Shown here piece by piece: positions 11,503-26,035 of a DNA stretch of 64,000 bases (positions within the stretch are counted from its first letter, which is position 1; each line of letters opens with the position of its first letter). The notes below the pieces were generated by a model, which saw only the letters and a program-made list of their open reading frames with translations, was not told the DNA's origin and searched no databases. Source of the DNA: Pogonophryne albipinna (taxonomy: Eukaryota; Chordata; Actinopteri; Perciformes; Artedidraconidae); NCBI GenBank assembly GCA_028583405.1, contig CM053251.1, positions 10,923,495 to 10,987,494 of the forward strand, read 5' to 3'. The position numbers and the translations under genes are program-made.

Positions 11503-12565
11503 TTAGGCTTTGCAGGTGGCGAGTCCGTAGCCCAGGCAAGCCCATTCATTGGTCATCTCCATGAAGTCATGAGCCCGCTCGCTAGAATCAATACACACAA
11601 ACACAAAATGATTTTAATAGATCATTCGACACTTATGCTCAATACTTAGTGGCAATCACAAAATCAATGTTCAATGTTTAGCTTTGAATAAACTAAGGTA
11701 GAAGCATATGATCATCCAAAAAGCTGTTTGAAATAAAAAGGAAAAGCATGCGTGGAGGAGACACTTCATATGTGATCCTGAACTCATCTGACAGCAGGTT
11801 GTAGAGGTTGCAGTAGTTTAGTCCACCGTCGAGAAGACTGGTGAATCCAAGAGAAGTGGACATTGCCTGATAAATAAAAGAGATATACATTGATTAGAAG
11901 GGTTACACACTGCCATAACATGCTTTATTGGTGGTTATCAAGACATATATGGAGTTGATCTTTTGTCTCATAATGCACACATAAATACAAAGCTGAGGCT
12001 ACTTAGTTATGAGCCCTCATAAGTTGGAACCTAAAAAATTAAACACAGCAGAAGACCATCTAACGTCATTGATACTTACAGTGACACAGCAGCCACCGGT
12101 CAGCACGTGGGGCTCAATGTGTTCTCTCCCTCGGGGCTCTTTAGGGAAGTGTGGTTGGCTTTGATAGTCAGAGGGGTGGCTAACCCAAGCTAAAAAAGAA
12201 AAGTATTCATTACTTAAATTATGATACTAGATCTGATGTATGTCCTTTTTTTAATGGTCTTAAACATCATTCAAAGAGCGGTTCTGACCATATACTCAGG
12301 AGTGAAGGCTTGAATCTGTGCAACTACTTTGGTGCTGACTGCTGATTTCTGCACAAGGTATCGAAAAGAGCCTAGAAAGTAAGAAGCAACAGTTTTAACA
12401 CATTCATGCTTGAAACCAAAAAGCTACAAGAACCAGATCAGCGATCCCAACTCACCACATTGTTCTGCAGAAGGCATGATAAGGAGCAGGAGTAAGAACA
12501 GGGATGGCAGCCAGAGAGACAAAGAGTCCTGCAAAGAGAGCAGAGGCCAGCAGCAGAGTCTTCAT
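11503..12565 (-). pseudogene. Secreted-protein family copy A (pseudogene, several lesions)
   Basis: Five exons align with copies C and D: exon 1 12456-12565, exon 2 12289-12371, exon 3 12080-12189, exon 4 11788-11866 and exon 5 11503-11581. Exon 1 gives a signal peptide starting MKTLLLASALFAGLFVSLAA and then a cysteine-containing PYHAFCRTM. There are several breaks: about 7 extra bases in exon 2, a net loss of 10 bases in exon 3 near the PEGEN motif, a mutated exon-4 donor (ATGAGT instead of GTGAGT), and a 10-base loss in exon 5. The remaining 3' end still reads, in another frame, as the family C-terminus WACLGYGLATCKA. I do not recognise the family; the protein would have been a small secreted cysteine-containing protein of about 150 aa. 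Confidence 0.8.
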
Positions 12566-12647
12566 GTTGATACGGAGCAGGTGTCTTCCTGGAGAGCAGT
12601 GGTGTTTCTGAGAGAGCTGGATGCTGACTGGTCCCCTTGCCAGCTAA

Positions 12648-12653
12648 TTTATA
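12648..12653 (-). promoter_or_regulatory. TATA box of copy A
   Basis: TATAAATTAGCTGGCAAG reads on the minus strand about 85 bp upstream of the copy A ATG. The same string sits at the same distance in copies C and D, so the core promoter is conserved between copies even where the coding exons are broken. Confidence 0.65.
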
Positions 12654-12659
12654 AAAAAA

Positions 12660-13615
12660 ATCAGGCTTGTTATGAGTATACACCATGAAATAGATTTAGT
12701 TAATGGCATACCTTGTGGGTCTTGTGCTCTTTGTCCCAAATTACTAGATACAATGCCTCTTACTTTGATACGTAACAAACCTATGCACATTGTATTACAA
12801 AATATATAACATTTAACACATTCAATACATTTCAAATCAGTTAACATTAAGACATAAAGTAATCATTTGTCTTTTTAACATTAAGGGGTCAGTTCACTAT
12901 TCTGGACATAATGTGGTTATTTTTAAACCTAAATATCAACTGTGTTCATTGTAACTTCTTTTCAAATAATGGCAGCATTTACAGTGTGATTGGTATTGCA
13001 CACGATAAAGGTGACAGTTTCTGAACAGAGGCGCTGCTTTTGAGTGTTTTTAAATGCACTCTTTCAAAGTTAAGAGAGCTTCAACATATTAGTCGTCTCT
13101 ATTGTACTGGAACAACCTATGAGAATACAAAACAATATTTCAAAAATAAAATTACATATTACATGACTTCATTCAGGAAGTTGCATGAGAACATGTGTAT
13201 TTTTTTATTTAGTTAAATCTAGCTCTAAATCTGATTGTGGCTCAACTGGGAGTTTTACCTGAGGGTCTAGAAGGGAGGTCTAAGACATACAGTATCTATT
13301 AAGAATTGTATTGACAGCGGCCCTGAAGTGCATCACCATTAAATGGTTGAAAACAGAAACGCCCACCTATAACTGCTGGATTCAGAGAGCGTGGGATATC
13401 CACCACATGGAGCAAATAACATATGCAAAAAAATGTGCTCTTCCGGGGTCAGACACACCCAATCAGGTGACAAAACAAACCTTAAATACCTGTGCCATAG
13501 GGACTCGGACAGCGACACCCTAAGGCACACACAGTGAATAACACCAAATTGTGACAGCCCAAAACACAAACATGAACTCACACCAAAATTGCTCTAACAA
13601 GCATTAAGTTATTAT
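12660..13615. other. Intergenic, no gene seen
   Basis: This is AT-rich sequence with no splice-compatible conserved reading frame. Short open frames near 13311-13581 have no recognisable motif. It lies between copy A and the left LTR of the Gypsy element. Confidence 0.6.
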
Positions 13616-13825
13616 TGTAGTGCCGTGAAGAGAGAGTCGGAGGCGGTGTATTAAGAATGGAGTTCCAATCTTTATTATCCATTTATATCAGAGAGGTTAA
13701 CACATGCACTGCTCTGCCTGATGAGCTAGCAGGAATGGAAGCTAACCCTACAGGTGTTCCCACTAAAGGGTCCGTGTGGCAACACAATACGAGAGGTGAA
13801 TTATGTCCAATAACGTGTCACCACA
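13616..13825 (-). repeat. Gypsy 3' LTR
   Basis: The 210-bp repeat reads TGTGGTGACACG to CACTACA on the minus strand. It contains a 5-bp extra segment (CAACACAATACG against CAATACG) and one base change relative to the LTR at 17690-17894. Confidence 0.93.
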
Positions 13826-13841
13826 CAAGCCCCCCCAGAAT

Positions 13842-16800
13842 TTACGTGTAAACAAAATCCGTATGGCGGGGAGGAACAATCAGCCTGCCCCCACGAGACC
13901 TGCGCACCGGAGTCGGTACAGCGACCTCCGCCTGTGCAGCCCCTGACAGAGGAGGGACCGGAACAACAGGTCCACACTCCCTAACAGGAATCAAAGCCGG
14001 GGGTCGGCCCCGTCTTGGCGGCCGAGCCAGCACCACCGGCCGGTCCACGTCCAAGTGAGCAGCCTTCACCCGGTCAACCGAGACGTGCTCAGCCTTACCG
14101 CCCATGTCAACCACCAGGTGTTTTTCACCGTGTTCCAAAACCCGGAAAGGTCCATCGTAAGGGGGCTGCAGGGGGCCTCTGTGTGCGTCGTGACGAATGA
14201 AGACGTGCCCAGCCGAGCGTAGCTCCACGGGAACTTGAGACCCTGGCGCACCATGCTGAGTAGTCGGGACTGGAGCGAAAGCCTCCGCCGCGTCACGCAG
14301 AAAAACTCGCTGGGCCGTGGCAGACCAGGGAGCTGATGCATTTGGGAGGAAATCCCCCGGAACTCTCAGCGGCTGACCGTAGACCATCTCCGCTGGAGAA
14401 CACTGCAGATCTTCCTTAGGTGCGGTCCTCAGGCCCAGCATCACCCAGGGCAGCTTGTCGACCCAGTTACCGTCCGTAAGGCCGGCCTTGAGGGCCGCCT
14501 TCATGGAGCGATGAAAGCGCTCGCAGAGGCCGTTAGCCTGAGGGTGGTAAGCAGTAGTCCTGTGCAGCTTAACCCCCAAACCGCCTGCCACAGCGTTCCA
14601 GAGCTCGGACGTGAACTGAGAGCCCCTGTCTGAGGAAATGTCTGGCGGGGTGCCAAAACGACACACCCACGTTGCAATGAAGGCCCGGGCAACGTCTGCG
14701 TCTGATGTCGAAACGAGCGGAACCGCCTCCGGCCAACGGGTCGTTCTGTCCACCATGGTGAGGAGGTAGGAAAACCCCTGAGAGGAAGGCAACGGACCAG
14801 GAAACGCTCCAACGGGGCCTTCGTGTGGCGGTGCACCTTAGCGCGTTGACAAGCCATGCACTCCCTGGCCCAAGTCCTCACGTCCCTTTTCAGTCCTTGC
14901 CAAACGAACTTCGCCGCTACCAAACGCACCGAAGGTTTAACGCCGGGGTGTGAAGGGCCGTGCACAGCCTCGAACACAGGATGCCTCCAGCTGGCAGGGA
15001 CGACAGGCCGCGCCAGGCCCGTAGAGACGTCACACAGGAGAGTAATGCCCGCGTCGCCGAACACCACGTCCTCCAAGCGCAGCCCCGCGCTCTACACCTT
15101 CAATGCCTGGACGCCGGGATCTGTGACCTGGTCCGCCGCCATGCGAGTATAGTCCAGGCCCAACTGGACGGCACCGATGACGACCCTGGAGAGGCAATCA
15201 GCAACCAGGTTCGACTTGCCAGCCACGTGTTTAATGTCCGTAGTGAACTCCGATATGTAGGACAGCTGCCGCTGCTGACGTGCCGACCAAGGCTCCGCCA
15301 CTTTTGACATGGCGAAGGTGAGCGGCTTGTGGGCGACAAACGCCGTAAATTCACGGCCTTCCAGCATGAAACGGAAGTGCCGCACGGCCAAATAAAGTCA
15401 GAGGAGCTCCCAGTCAAAGGCGCTGTATTTGCGTTCTCTGGGCGTCAGCTGGCGTCTGAAAAAGGCGAGCGGCTGCCAAGCGCCCTCCACCCACTGCTCG
15501 TGCACTGCGCCGACCGCGTAGTCCGACGCGTCCGTGGTGATGGAGATGGGAGCCGTAGATGATGGGTGTGCCAGCAAAGCCGCCTGAGCCAACGCGGTCT
15601 TGACCTCAGCAAAAGCCCTGTCCGCCTCTGCTGTCCAGTCGATCTCCTGGACGGGGGTCTTGCCTTTCAACGCTTCATACAGCGGCCGCATGATGTGTGC
15701 GGCCCGGGCGATGAAACGGTGGTAGAAAGACACCATCCCCAGAAACTCAGGGAGCGACCGGGCTGTGAGCGGGCGAGGAAAAGCCGCAACAGCCTCCACC
15801 TTCGCTGGCAGAGGTGTCGCACCGCCCTTGGTGACGCGGTGCCCCAGGAAATCGATGTCCGACACCCCGAACTGGCACTTTGCAGGATTGATGATTAATC
15901 CGTGTTCGTTGAGCCGTGTGAAAAGGGCTCGGAGGTGGGACAGGTGCTCCTGCACTGAAGCGCTGGCGACGCGTATGTCGTCGAGGTAGACAAACACAAA
16001 CGGCAGGTCCCGCAGCACCGAATCCATCAGGCGCTGGAACGTCTGAGCGGCATTCTTGAGTCCAAAAGGCATCCGCAGGAACTCAAAAAGTCCAAAAGGC
16101 GTTATCACTGCTGTCTTGGGAATGTCCAGGGGGTGCATGGACACCTGGTGGTATCCACGCACCAGGTCCACCTTGGAAAACACCCCCGTACCGGCCAGAT
16201 GCGCCGAAAAGTCCTGAATGTGCGGCACCGGATAGCGGTCAGGCGTAGTGGCGTCGTTGAGTCGGCGGTAATCCCGGCACGGGCGGAACCCGCCGTCCGG
16301 TTTGGGAACGACGTGAAGGGGGGAAGCCCAAGGACTGTCGGAGCGGCGGACAATGCCCAGGCGCTCCATGGTTGCGAACTCCGCCCTCGCTACAGCCAGC
16401 TTAGAAGGGTTCAACCGCCGGGACCTGGCGTAGACAGGAGGCCCCCCGGTAGTGACGTGGTGTTCCACGCCATGCTTAGTGGTAAGCGCAGAGAAGGTGG
16501 GTAGCGACAGGTCTGGAAACTCGGCCAACAGTCTGAGAAACGTGTCTGCCCCTGACAGCGAGCCTGACAGCCCGTCGTACGCTGCGCTGCCAAGTGTGCA
16601 CACGAGGGAAGAAAACGTTAAGGCATCAACCAAACGCCTATTCTTAACATCCACTAAGAGTCCATGAGCACACAAAAAATCTGCTCCGAGGAGGGGAAAA
16701 GAAATGTCCGCTGTCACGAAATCCCTGCTGAAACGCTGACTTCCGATGCACAGACACATAGGCCTCACGCCGTACGTGCGAATGGGACCGCCGTTAGCCG

Positions 16801-16954
16801 TCGTCAATCGCGGTCCGTGCCCCCCACGGGCGACGTCTTCCCTCGGCGCTGGAACTACGCTCCGTTGAGCGCCCGTGTCACACAGAAACAGGCTCCCCGA
16901 AACGCTGTCGCTGACGAAGAGGAGCCTGCACGTGCCGCCGACGCTCAGAGCCAC
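13842..16954 (-). pseudogene. Gypsy pol (protease-RT-RNaseH-integrase), broken
   Basis: Pol is open from 16954 to 15398. It starts with a retropepsin region (LFLCDTGAQRSVVPA), then reverse transcriptase (GFRPCRDYRRLND, FGLKNAAQTFQRLMD, catalytic FVYLDD with YLDD in place of YVDD, LGHRVTKGG), then the RNase H start (ITTDASDYAVGAV). An in-frame TGA at 15398-15400 interrupts the RNase H domain just after FDWELL. The frame reopens as LYLAVRHFRF and continues to a stop near 15092. The integrase zinc region (15076-14830) and catalytic core (from 14792: DRTTRWPEAVPL, SDRGSQFTS, AYHPQANGLCERFHR) lie in different frames. At least one nonsense codon and two frame changes separate the parts, so it is inactive. 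Confidence 0.93.
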
Positions 16955-17642
16955 TACTGAGCGCCGGCCCCTCCGTTTCCCGGGGTTTGTAGTTGCACGG
17001 AGCGATGCATTTCTTCGCCGTTGTCCCGAAACGTGCGTGGTAAACGCACTCTCCGGCGTCTACACGCCGGCTCGCCACAGCCGTGTCCGGCCTCCGCCAC
17101 GCTTTCTTGACTGCAGGTGGGCCGCTGAGCGTCGCGGCTAACGTCTCTGCACCGGGCTGTTGTGTAGCCAGGAAAAAACGATCCACTTCCTCAGCCAAAG
17201 CACGGGGCTCCGTGACAGGCATGTTGGCCAGCGCCGTCTGTACCCGGGGAGGCAAGTGACGCAGGAAAATCTCCGTGAATACAATCCGGGGATCTTCCCC
17301 ACCTAGCAGATTTAGCATTTTCTCCATTAGCTGGGATGGCTTTCTGTCTTCTAGGCCTTGAATGTCAAGTATCTGGCGGGCCCTCTCCTTAGCAGATAAG
17401 CTAAATGTCTTAAGGAGAAGGGCCTTAATCGCCTCACATTTGCCATGATGTGGGGGGGCTGCGATGAATCCCACCAACCTGGACGACGCAGAGCTGCCCA
17501 GCGCTGCTACCACATGGTAGTATTTCAGGTCCCCGTCACGGACCTGTCGGCAGGCGAAATGTGCCTCCACGTGTGCGAACCATGCCTCCGCGGCGTGCTC
17601 CCAGAATTCCGGCAGCTTTATGAAAACATCGCGCTCAGCCAT
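16878..17642 (-). CDS. Gypsy gag-like protein
   Basis: This 254-aa frame starts MAERDVFIKLPEFWEHAAEA. It is a capsid-type gag with the AWFAHVEAHF and KTFSLSAKERARQIL segments typical of fish Gypsy elements. A nucleocapsid-like cysteine stretch (CVYHARFGTTAKKCIAPC) lies near the C-terminus. The end overlaps the start of pol in another frame, so pol was probably expressed by frameshifting. The frame is uninterrupted, unlike pol. Confidence 0.85.
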   Translation of the reverse strand: MAERDVFIKLPEFWEHAAEAWFAHVEAHFACRQVRDGDLKYYHVVAALGSSASSRLVGFIAAPPHHGKCEAIKALLLKTFSLSAKERARQILDIQGLEDRKPSQLMEKMLNLLGGEDPRIVFTEIFLRHLPPRVQTALANMPVTEPRALAEEVDRFFLATQQPGAETLAATLSGPPAVKKAWRRPDTAVASRRVDAGECVYHARFGTTAKKCIAPCNYKPRETEGPALSSGSERRRHVQAPLRQRQRFGEPVSV

Positions 17643-17689
17643 GTTCGTTAATTTTCCGGAAACTTTCTCGGAAAAGTCAAGGTCACCAG

Positions 17690-17894
17690 TGTAGTGCCGT
17701 GAAGAGAGAGTCGGAGGCGGTGTATTAAGAATGGAGTTCCAATCTTTATTATCCATTTATATCAGAGAGGTTAACACATGCACTGCTCTGCCTGATGAGC
17801 TAGCAGGAATGGAAGCTAACGCTACAGGTGTTCCCACTAAAGGGTCCGTGTGGCAATACGAGAGGTGAATTATGTCCAATAACGTGTCACCACA
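17690..17894 (-). repeat. Gypsy 5' LTR
   Basis: This 205-bp copy is nearly identical to 13616-13825 and is the upstream LTR for the minus-strand element. It starts with TG and ends with CA on either strand. Confidence 0.93.
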
Positions 17895-18130
17895 CCAAAC
17901 ATATGGAACAAACTCCCAGAATCCTGCAGGTCTGCTGCAACTCTTACTAATTTTAAATCGAGGCTGACGACTTTTCTTTTTGCCACTGCTTTTAATTTAA
18001 CTATTCATATCTTACACTGCACTGTAACTTTTATTTATGTAGTTCATAAATGTATTATTCTATTTTTGTTTATTTTATGTTTATTTTATTCTCTTTGCTT
18101 TTTAATAAATGTTTTTAAATGCCATTTTAT
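17895..18130 (+). mobile_element. LINE 3'-end fragment
   Basis: The first part encodes in + frame the L2-like ORF2 C-terminus (WNKLPESCRSAATLTNFKSR). It is followed by T-rich sequence of the sort found in LINE 3' ends. It begins immediately at the Gypsy LTR and is not seen on the other side of the Gypsy element. Confidence 0.55.
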
Positions 18131-20070
18131 AATGTGTTTCCGCTGCACCGTTTCTCACCGCCCCCTCCCCCCCCCCCCACCCCCCACCCTCGGGGCCCCG
18201 ATACCGGGGAAAAAACGCGTCATCTGCAGGAAACAGCGTCTGAGGGCTTCTGAATATTCAATAAACTATGAATGTTTTATATCCATGTAACGGGAAGAAA
18301 CTCAGCTAACTAATCTTTTATTTTTTTTGCAAAAAAAAACACAAAGCTAACGCTGAGCCTCTGAATTAGCTACGAGCGAAACAATCTTAAGGCCGTTAGC
18401 ACAGAACTCTAGCTATATCTATCGATATACTTATTGGATCCGCACAAACAAACAGACAAATACAGACAACACACGAGTAGCTTTAGGTAGCAAAACACGG
18501 AGATATGCTCACCTTAGCTGTTATTCTGATCAAAAGTCGTATTCAATGGCATTAAAACGAGAAAAAACGGGGCTGAAGGTTAATCCATAGGTTATAGCAA
18601 TGTGTCTGTCACTTTGAAAAAATTATTGATAATCCATAATTCAATTTTTATGCAAAAATCGGAGAAGAACAATTAGCTGCTAATGGTAGCCACCAGAGGT
18701 TAGCGCAGCTTCCGGTTTTTCTACGCGTGTCTCTCACTCCTTATTTGGTAAGCTGTGTGTGTATGGGGAACTTTCCCTCGATTTCATTGGCTCTGACGGT
18801 TAGAAAGAGATGTCAATCAGCAAAATCGACCAAGGGGGGCCAGAGATATGGAAAATCCACCCAAATGACCCCAGAAGTGTTTTTTTTGTTGCTAAACCTC
18901 TCTAAAAAGATCAAATGTCACTTGTTTTGCATCAATTTTGATACAGGGTACTTATTATATGTTGTACTTTGCATTCCTAAAGCTTTTAGTCTACTTTACA
19001 AGGGTAAATCCAAGGGTAGTTTTCACTATAAGTAAAACAAAAAATGTTGGACGGACACTATAATTTACAGTATTTTACAATGTTCAATCTAAAAAACATC
19101 TATATTGATTCTGACTTTTCTATCCAACTCACAGGGTTATCATTACTTTGAGAAAAAAGATTATTAATTTAACCATTTTAGAAGGGAAGATATGGTCATT
19201 TGTTCTGGGAATGTCATTTTCGAGCCTGAGACCTGAAAAACAGGCTCAGTGCTTAACAGTTTAATAAAACGCATGTCTAATTTCATTTACTGAACCGACC
19301 TTTCCCTCACAACAGAAAAATTAAATATCCCTTCATTTAATTGTATTTATTTATACACAAGTTTAAATCCAAATATAAGATCAATCATAACACATAATGG
19401 AGAAATGGGAAATGGGAAACCCAATAAGCTATTGGAATCTTGAGATAGGGGCCCAGACAATGGGCAATGTAGATAGATACATTATTAAATATGCAGAAAA
19501 TACTTCCTAACCATGAAGAGTGTTATATTTTGCCCAAGATAATATGCCTTTGCTATACACAGTATGCCTCTATTATCAATGTATTGTCCAATCAGAGTCC
19601 AGGTGTGTCCAATAAACACAGAACAGCACACAAAACAACTTTCAGATGCAGAAACATTTTGGGAATGTTACAATATCATCCAGCCTCTTTTAACCGTAGC
19701 AATAAATATAATTTGCAATTATTATTATAAACATTTATTGTCTTCAATATTTGTTTTTATAACAGAACTACTAATGCGGTTTAGTTTTATATGAACCTTT
19801 AGGGAAATGTGTTGAGATTTAATTAACTGATCTGTCTGCAATGGAAAAATGCACAGTTAATGTAATTGTGTAATTGCAGGTTATTCTTTCTATGTAGATA
19901 TTCTAATTTCATACATATACTTAAATGCCGACAACTGAATTGTTGACAGCTGTTCATTTCCCACCTGTATATGTATGGAACATACTGTACATTGCAGATA
20001 AGCCTGTGAGTTTAGCTGATTCTGTGACTTGCTGTACTCAGATATTCCATATTTGGGCTGACAGACACAG
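18130..20070. other. Intergenic, with a duplicated 5'-flank segment
   Basis: No gene is seen. A C-rich run lies at 18160-18200. The stretch 18930-19175 is a direct repeat of 38757-39008. Because the second copy lies upstream of family copy D, this piece is probably a relic of the 5' flank of copy A, displaced by the Gypsy and LINE insertions. Confidence 0.7.
18930..19175 (+). repeat. Direct repeat of 38757-39008
   Basis: The two segments share GATACAGGGTACTTATTATA, then CCTAAAGCTTTTAGTCTAC, TTTTCACTATAAGTAAAA, GGACGGACACTA and a terminal TTTGAGAAAAAAGATTATTA, with small indels. They lie in the same orientation. Confidence 0.85.
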
Positions 20071-20077
20071 CCGAACG

Positions 20078-20088
20078 TATATAAAAAG
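20078..20088 (+). promoter_or_regulatory. TATA box and 5' non-coding exon of astacin copy 2
   Basis: TATATAAAAAG lies at 20078-20088. A start site would be expected about 25-30 bp downstream (about 20105-20112). A short non-coding exon then ends at 20133 with AAG and donor GTGAGT. The acceptor CCTGCAG at 20211-20217 leads straight to GATG. The transcription start is inferred from spacing. Confidence 0.7.
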
Positions 20089-20218
20089 CTGGCGAGAGAC
20101 CTCCTCTGCACTAATCCACACCGAGGATCCAAGGTGAGTTCATTGTGCACTTTGTTTCAGTGTGTGTATTCCTCTGTGTGCGTCTGTGCGCTGAGTGAAG
20201 CTGTGTGTGTCCTGCAGG

Positions 20219-23132
<2,914 letters not shown>

Positions 23133-23220
23133 GAAGCTGTCCATGTGTGCTGACTCAGGATCAGAGGAATACTGTCTCGTGAAGCTCTATCAACACAGAA
23201 GCTGCAGAGTCCATCATCAC

Positions 23221-23226
23221 AATAAA
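23221..23226 (+). terminator. Polyadenylation signal of astacin copy 2
   Basis: AATAAA lies 88 bases after the stop codon. The same signal sits at the corresponding place near 7390 in copy 1. Confidence 0.75.
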
Positions 23227-23699
23227 GTTACTTTAACGTACCACGTTTTCTTTTCATTTTTCATTCATTGGTTTTAGTTTTTTTCTGAACAGCTTAGCCT
23301 ATTCATTTGTATATAATACATATTTGGTGTTATTATTACACATTTTCTGAAATTCATTGTCTACATTTTTCAAATTCAGCATTAGCTAAAGATAACTTTT
23401 TGTAAATGTGGGATAATTCTACAGATTCTACAAAACTATTAAAATAACCACATCAATGTTTATTTTGGATTTCTGCCTTCAAATAGTCTGGAAGAAGACA
23501 TATTATATATTCATTAATATGTGAGCTGAACGCAGGGGGCGTCCAGGTTCATTTTGACATCTATAAAGAGAGACTTGGCTTTTATCATTTTGAATTGAAA
23601 AATGCACAACAGTTTTTCATTTCTGACATTTTGCCAAAAACAAAATTCTGAATTTCTATCAACCAGGGCACTAAAATGGCAAGTGTCAGTCAGTGACAC

Positions 23700-24190
23700 T
23701 TGACCCCACCTCCCCTCCCTGGGGCACTTCAACTTACCTGATTTGTGGGGGGGGGGCATAGTTTATGGGCGCTGTACGCAATATAGGCGTAGTTCTGTTA
23801 AGATAAGATAATATGTCATTTATTGCACCTCAAACATTAGAACACATCCAGAGTTACGTGTTTCTGTACTTCCTCTAAGAAAAAAGGACAGTAAAAGAAG
23901 AGCTCTGTGTCTTCAGGCTTGATCGCCATTCAAATGACAAAGTTGTTTCCCCCAAAAGTGGACAGGGCCGTAAAGTGACGTAGATGTTACTCTCATCTAT
24001 GGATATCGATCACCTACTGCTATATTTAACCATATATCGAGCCCGATCGTCAATTTCCAATGATTTAATGTAATTGTTTGCCTGTCTGGCCATTGTAATC
24101 AGGCTCTTTGAATATCCAAAAATCCACGGTTTTCTTAAATTTCTGATCGGATTGGCAAAAACTTCAAAATTTGTATTGACCGCCATTCAA
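23700..24190. other. Intergenic, nothing recognised
   Basis: This stretch follows the right boundary of the astacin duplication. It contains a G run (23748-23756). No conserved reading frame or clear repeat ends were found. Confidence 0.5.
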
Positions 24191-24700
24191 ATGACAGCTT
24201 TGGTTCCACGGGGTGGGCCAAAGAGGTGGAGGGCGCCGCGGGCACGGGTGCTCCGTGCCGGCGCCTCTCCCTTCGTCTCGCTGTCGCGCTGCACTCCCTC
24301 GCCTGCAGGGAAGCCCGTGGAGGAGCGCGCTGTGGCGCCTGAGGAAGAGCCAGCGGTAGCATGCGGCTAAGCTGCACCCTCTCCTCCTCTAGACGGCTAA
24401 AGCGCTGAGTGACCGAGGTTATCGACCCGAAAAGCCCCTCCGTGGACACGGGGACTCCAAGGAGATCCTCTCGGTCCTTCTTGGATAGGGCGGTGAGTCC
24501 TAGCCACACGTGACGCAACGCCACTGTGGCCAAGGACATCACCCGCCACCCCATGGATCAGATTATTCATCTGACCAATGCAGCGGTCCGGATAATCGCT
24601 CCCGTCCTGAGGCGGGAGGGCGGGGGTGTCCGTCTGACGGGTAATCAGGGAGACACCCAACACGCCGAGATTATTCGCCGCAGCCGCCATTTTCCCCCGA
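24190..24700 (-). mobile_element. DIRS-like gag fragment
   Basis: The minus strand encodes VALRHVWLGLTALSKKDRED and then GVPVSTEGLFGSITSVTQRF before a basic, alanine-rich tail. This resembles the ORF1 (gag) of fish DIRS-type tyrosine-recombinase retrotransposons. An adjacent frame (24397-24690) continues the same protein upstream (QDGSDYPDRCIGQMNNLIHG), so there is at least one frameshift. No recombinase or reverse transcriptase accompanies it. Confidence 0.55.
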
Positions 24701-24894
24701 GCCTGAACATTTTATCCAAATATTCTAAGGTGTTGCCGCAGGGGTAGAGGTTTCTTTCCCTCCGCCCAACCAGCTGCCTGCGGAAGCAGATGGGCCGCCA
24801 GGCTCTCGTCGAGGGGGGGCCCGCCGGGACACGCCGTGTCCGAGCGGCCCTGCCCCCTGATGATACCTGCCATGGTAGGTCTCATCTGACTGAA

Positions 24895-26035
24895 AATAAA
24901 ATGTGAGACCTTCCAATCAGGTTTCCACCCTGCACACAGCACAGAAACAGCCCTAATAAAAGTAGCCAACGACCTGCTGATGGCAGCCGACTCTGGGTCA
25001 CCCAGCATCCTGGTCCTACTTGACCTGAGTGCAGCCTTCGACACAGTGGACCATACCATCCTCCTCCACCGCCTCGAGACCTACACCAGGGTGACGGACA
25101 CGGCTCTGAAGTGGTTCTCCTCCTACCTCACCAACCTGAAGTTCCACGTGTCTCTGGGGGTTTCAGGTCTGACAACACCGCAGTGACATGCGGGGTCCCA
25201 CAGGGCTCAGTGCTGGGGCCGATCCTGTTTTTAATCTATCTATTACCTCTGGGTCATATCATCAGACAACATAACATCAACTTCCATTGCTATGCTGACG
25301 ACACCCAGGTCTATATCAAAACACAACCCAATACCATCAATACTATCCAAACACTAAACACCTGCCTGGAAGACATCCGCTCCTGGATGACCACCAACTA
25401 CCTCCAGCTCAACAGCAGCAAGACGGAGGCAATCCTGATAGGCACCACCGACCAGCTTGCCAAGGCCGCCAACATCAGCCCCTCCCTTGATGGTCAGCTC
25501 TTTTCTCTCTCCTCTGTTGTCACCAACCTCGGTGTAAGGTTTGACCCCACTCTGTCTTTCCAAGCCCACATCAAACATACCACCAAGACCTCCTTCTTTC
25601 ACCTGAAAAACATTTCCCAACTGAAGCCCTCACTCTCAATTGATGACACCAAAAAACGGGTTCATGCACTCGTCTTCTCAAGACTAGATTATTGCAATGC
25701 ACTCCTCTCCGGTCTCCCAGCCAAATCCATCAACCGCCTACAACTTGTCCAGAACAGTACAGCCAGAGTTCGCACCGGTGCAAAAAGGTCCGCACACATA
25801 ACCCCCATACTTGCACAACTACACTGGCTCCCAGTCCACTACAGGATCCAGTTTAAGGTTCTGATCCTCACTTACAAAGCCCTGAATGGACAAAGCCCAA
25901 AATACCTCTGTGACCTCATCCGTACCCAGACATCTACCCGCTCTCTCCGCTCCAGCCAAGCTCCTCTTCTTTACATCCCCCGCACACGTCTCCGAACAAA
26001 GGGAGTACCAGTCAGTATCAGTATCTGGTGTGAGG
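24895..26035 (+). mobile_element. L2-like LINE reverse-transcriptase fragment
   Basis: It begins with the FHPAHSTETALIKVANDL region, then [20 protein letters not shown], a frame change near 25180, [14 protein letters not shown], the catalytic CYADDTQVYI, and the C-terminal FSRLDYCNALLSGLPAKSI and LHWLPVHYRIQFKVLILTYK. Open from 25111 to 26040. It is a different subfamily from the LINE at 8570-11372. Both ends are truncated and the right end merges into a palindrome. Confidence 0.88.

Larger units (their letters stand above)
13616..17894 (-). mobile_element. Ty3/Gypsy LTR retrotransposon, near full length, with inactivating breaks
   Basis: The LTRs are 13616-13825 and 17690-17894. They differ by about one substitution and one 5-bp indel, so the insertion looks recent. 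The element reads on the minus strand. Next to the 17690 LTR a primer-binding-like TGGTGACCTTGAC follows. Gag is 17642-16878 and pol runs from about 16954 to 13842. A G-rich polypurine run (complement of 13829-13835) precedes the 3' LTR. I see no envelope-like frame. The flanks outside the LTRs (ATTAT and CCAAA) do not form a target duplication. Confidence 0.95.

Noticed and set aside
24135..24690. Host gene on the minus strand
   Set aside because: The peptide resembles DIRS-type gag, is frameshifted and is surrounded by other repeats.
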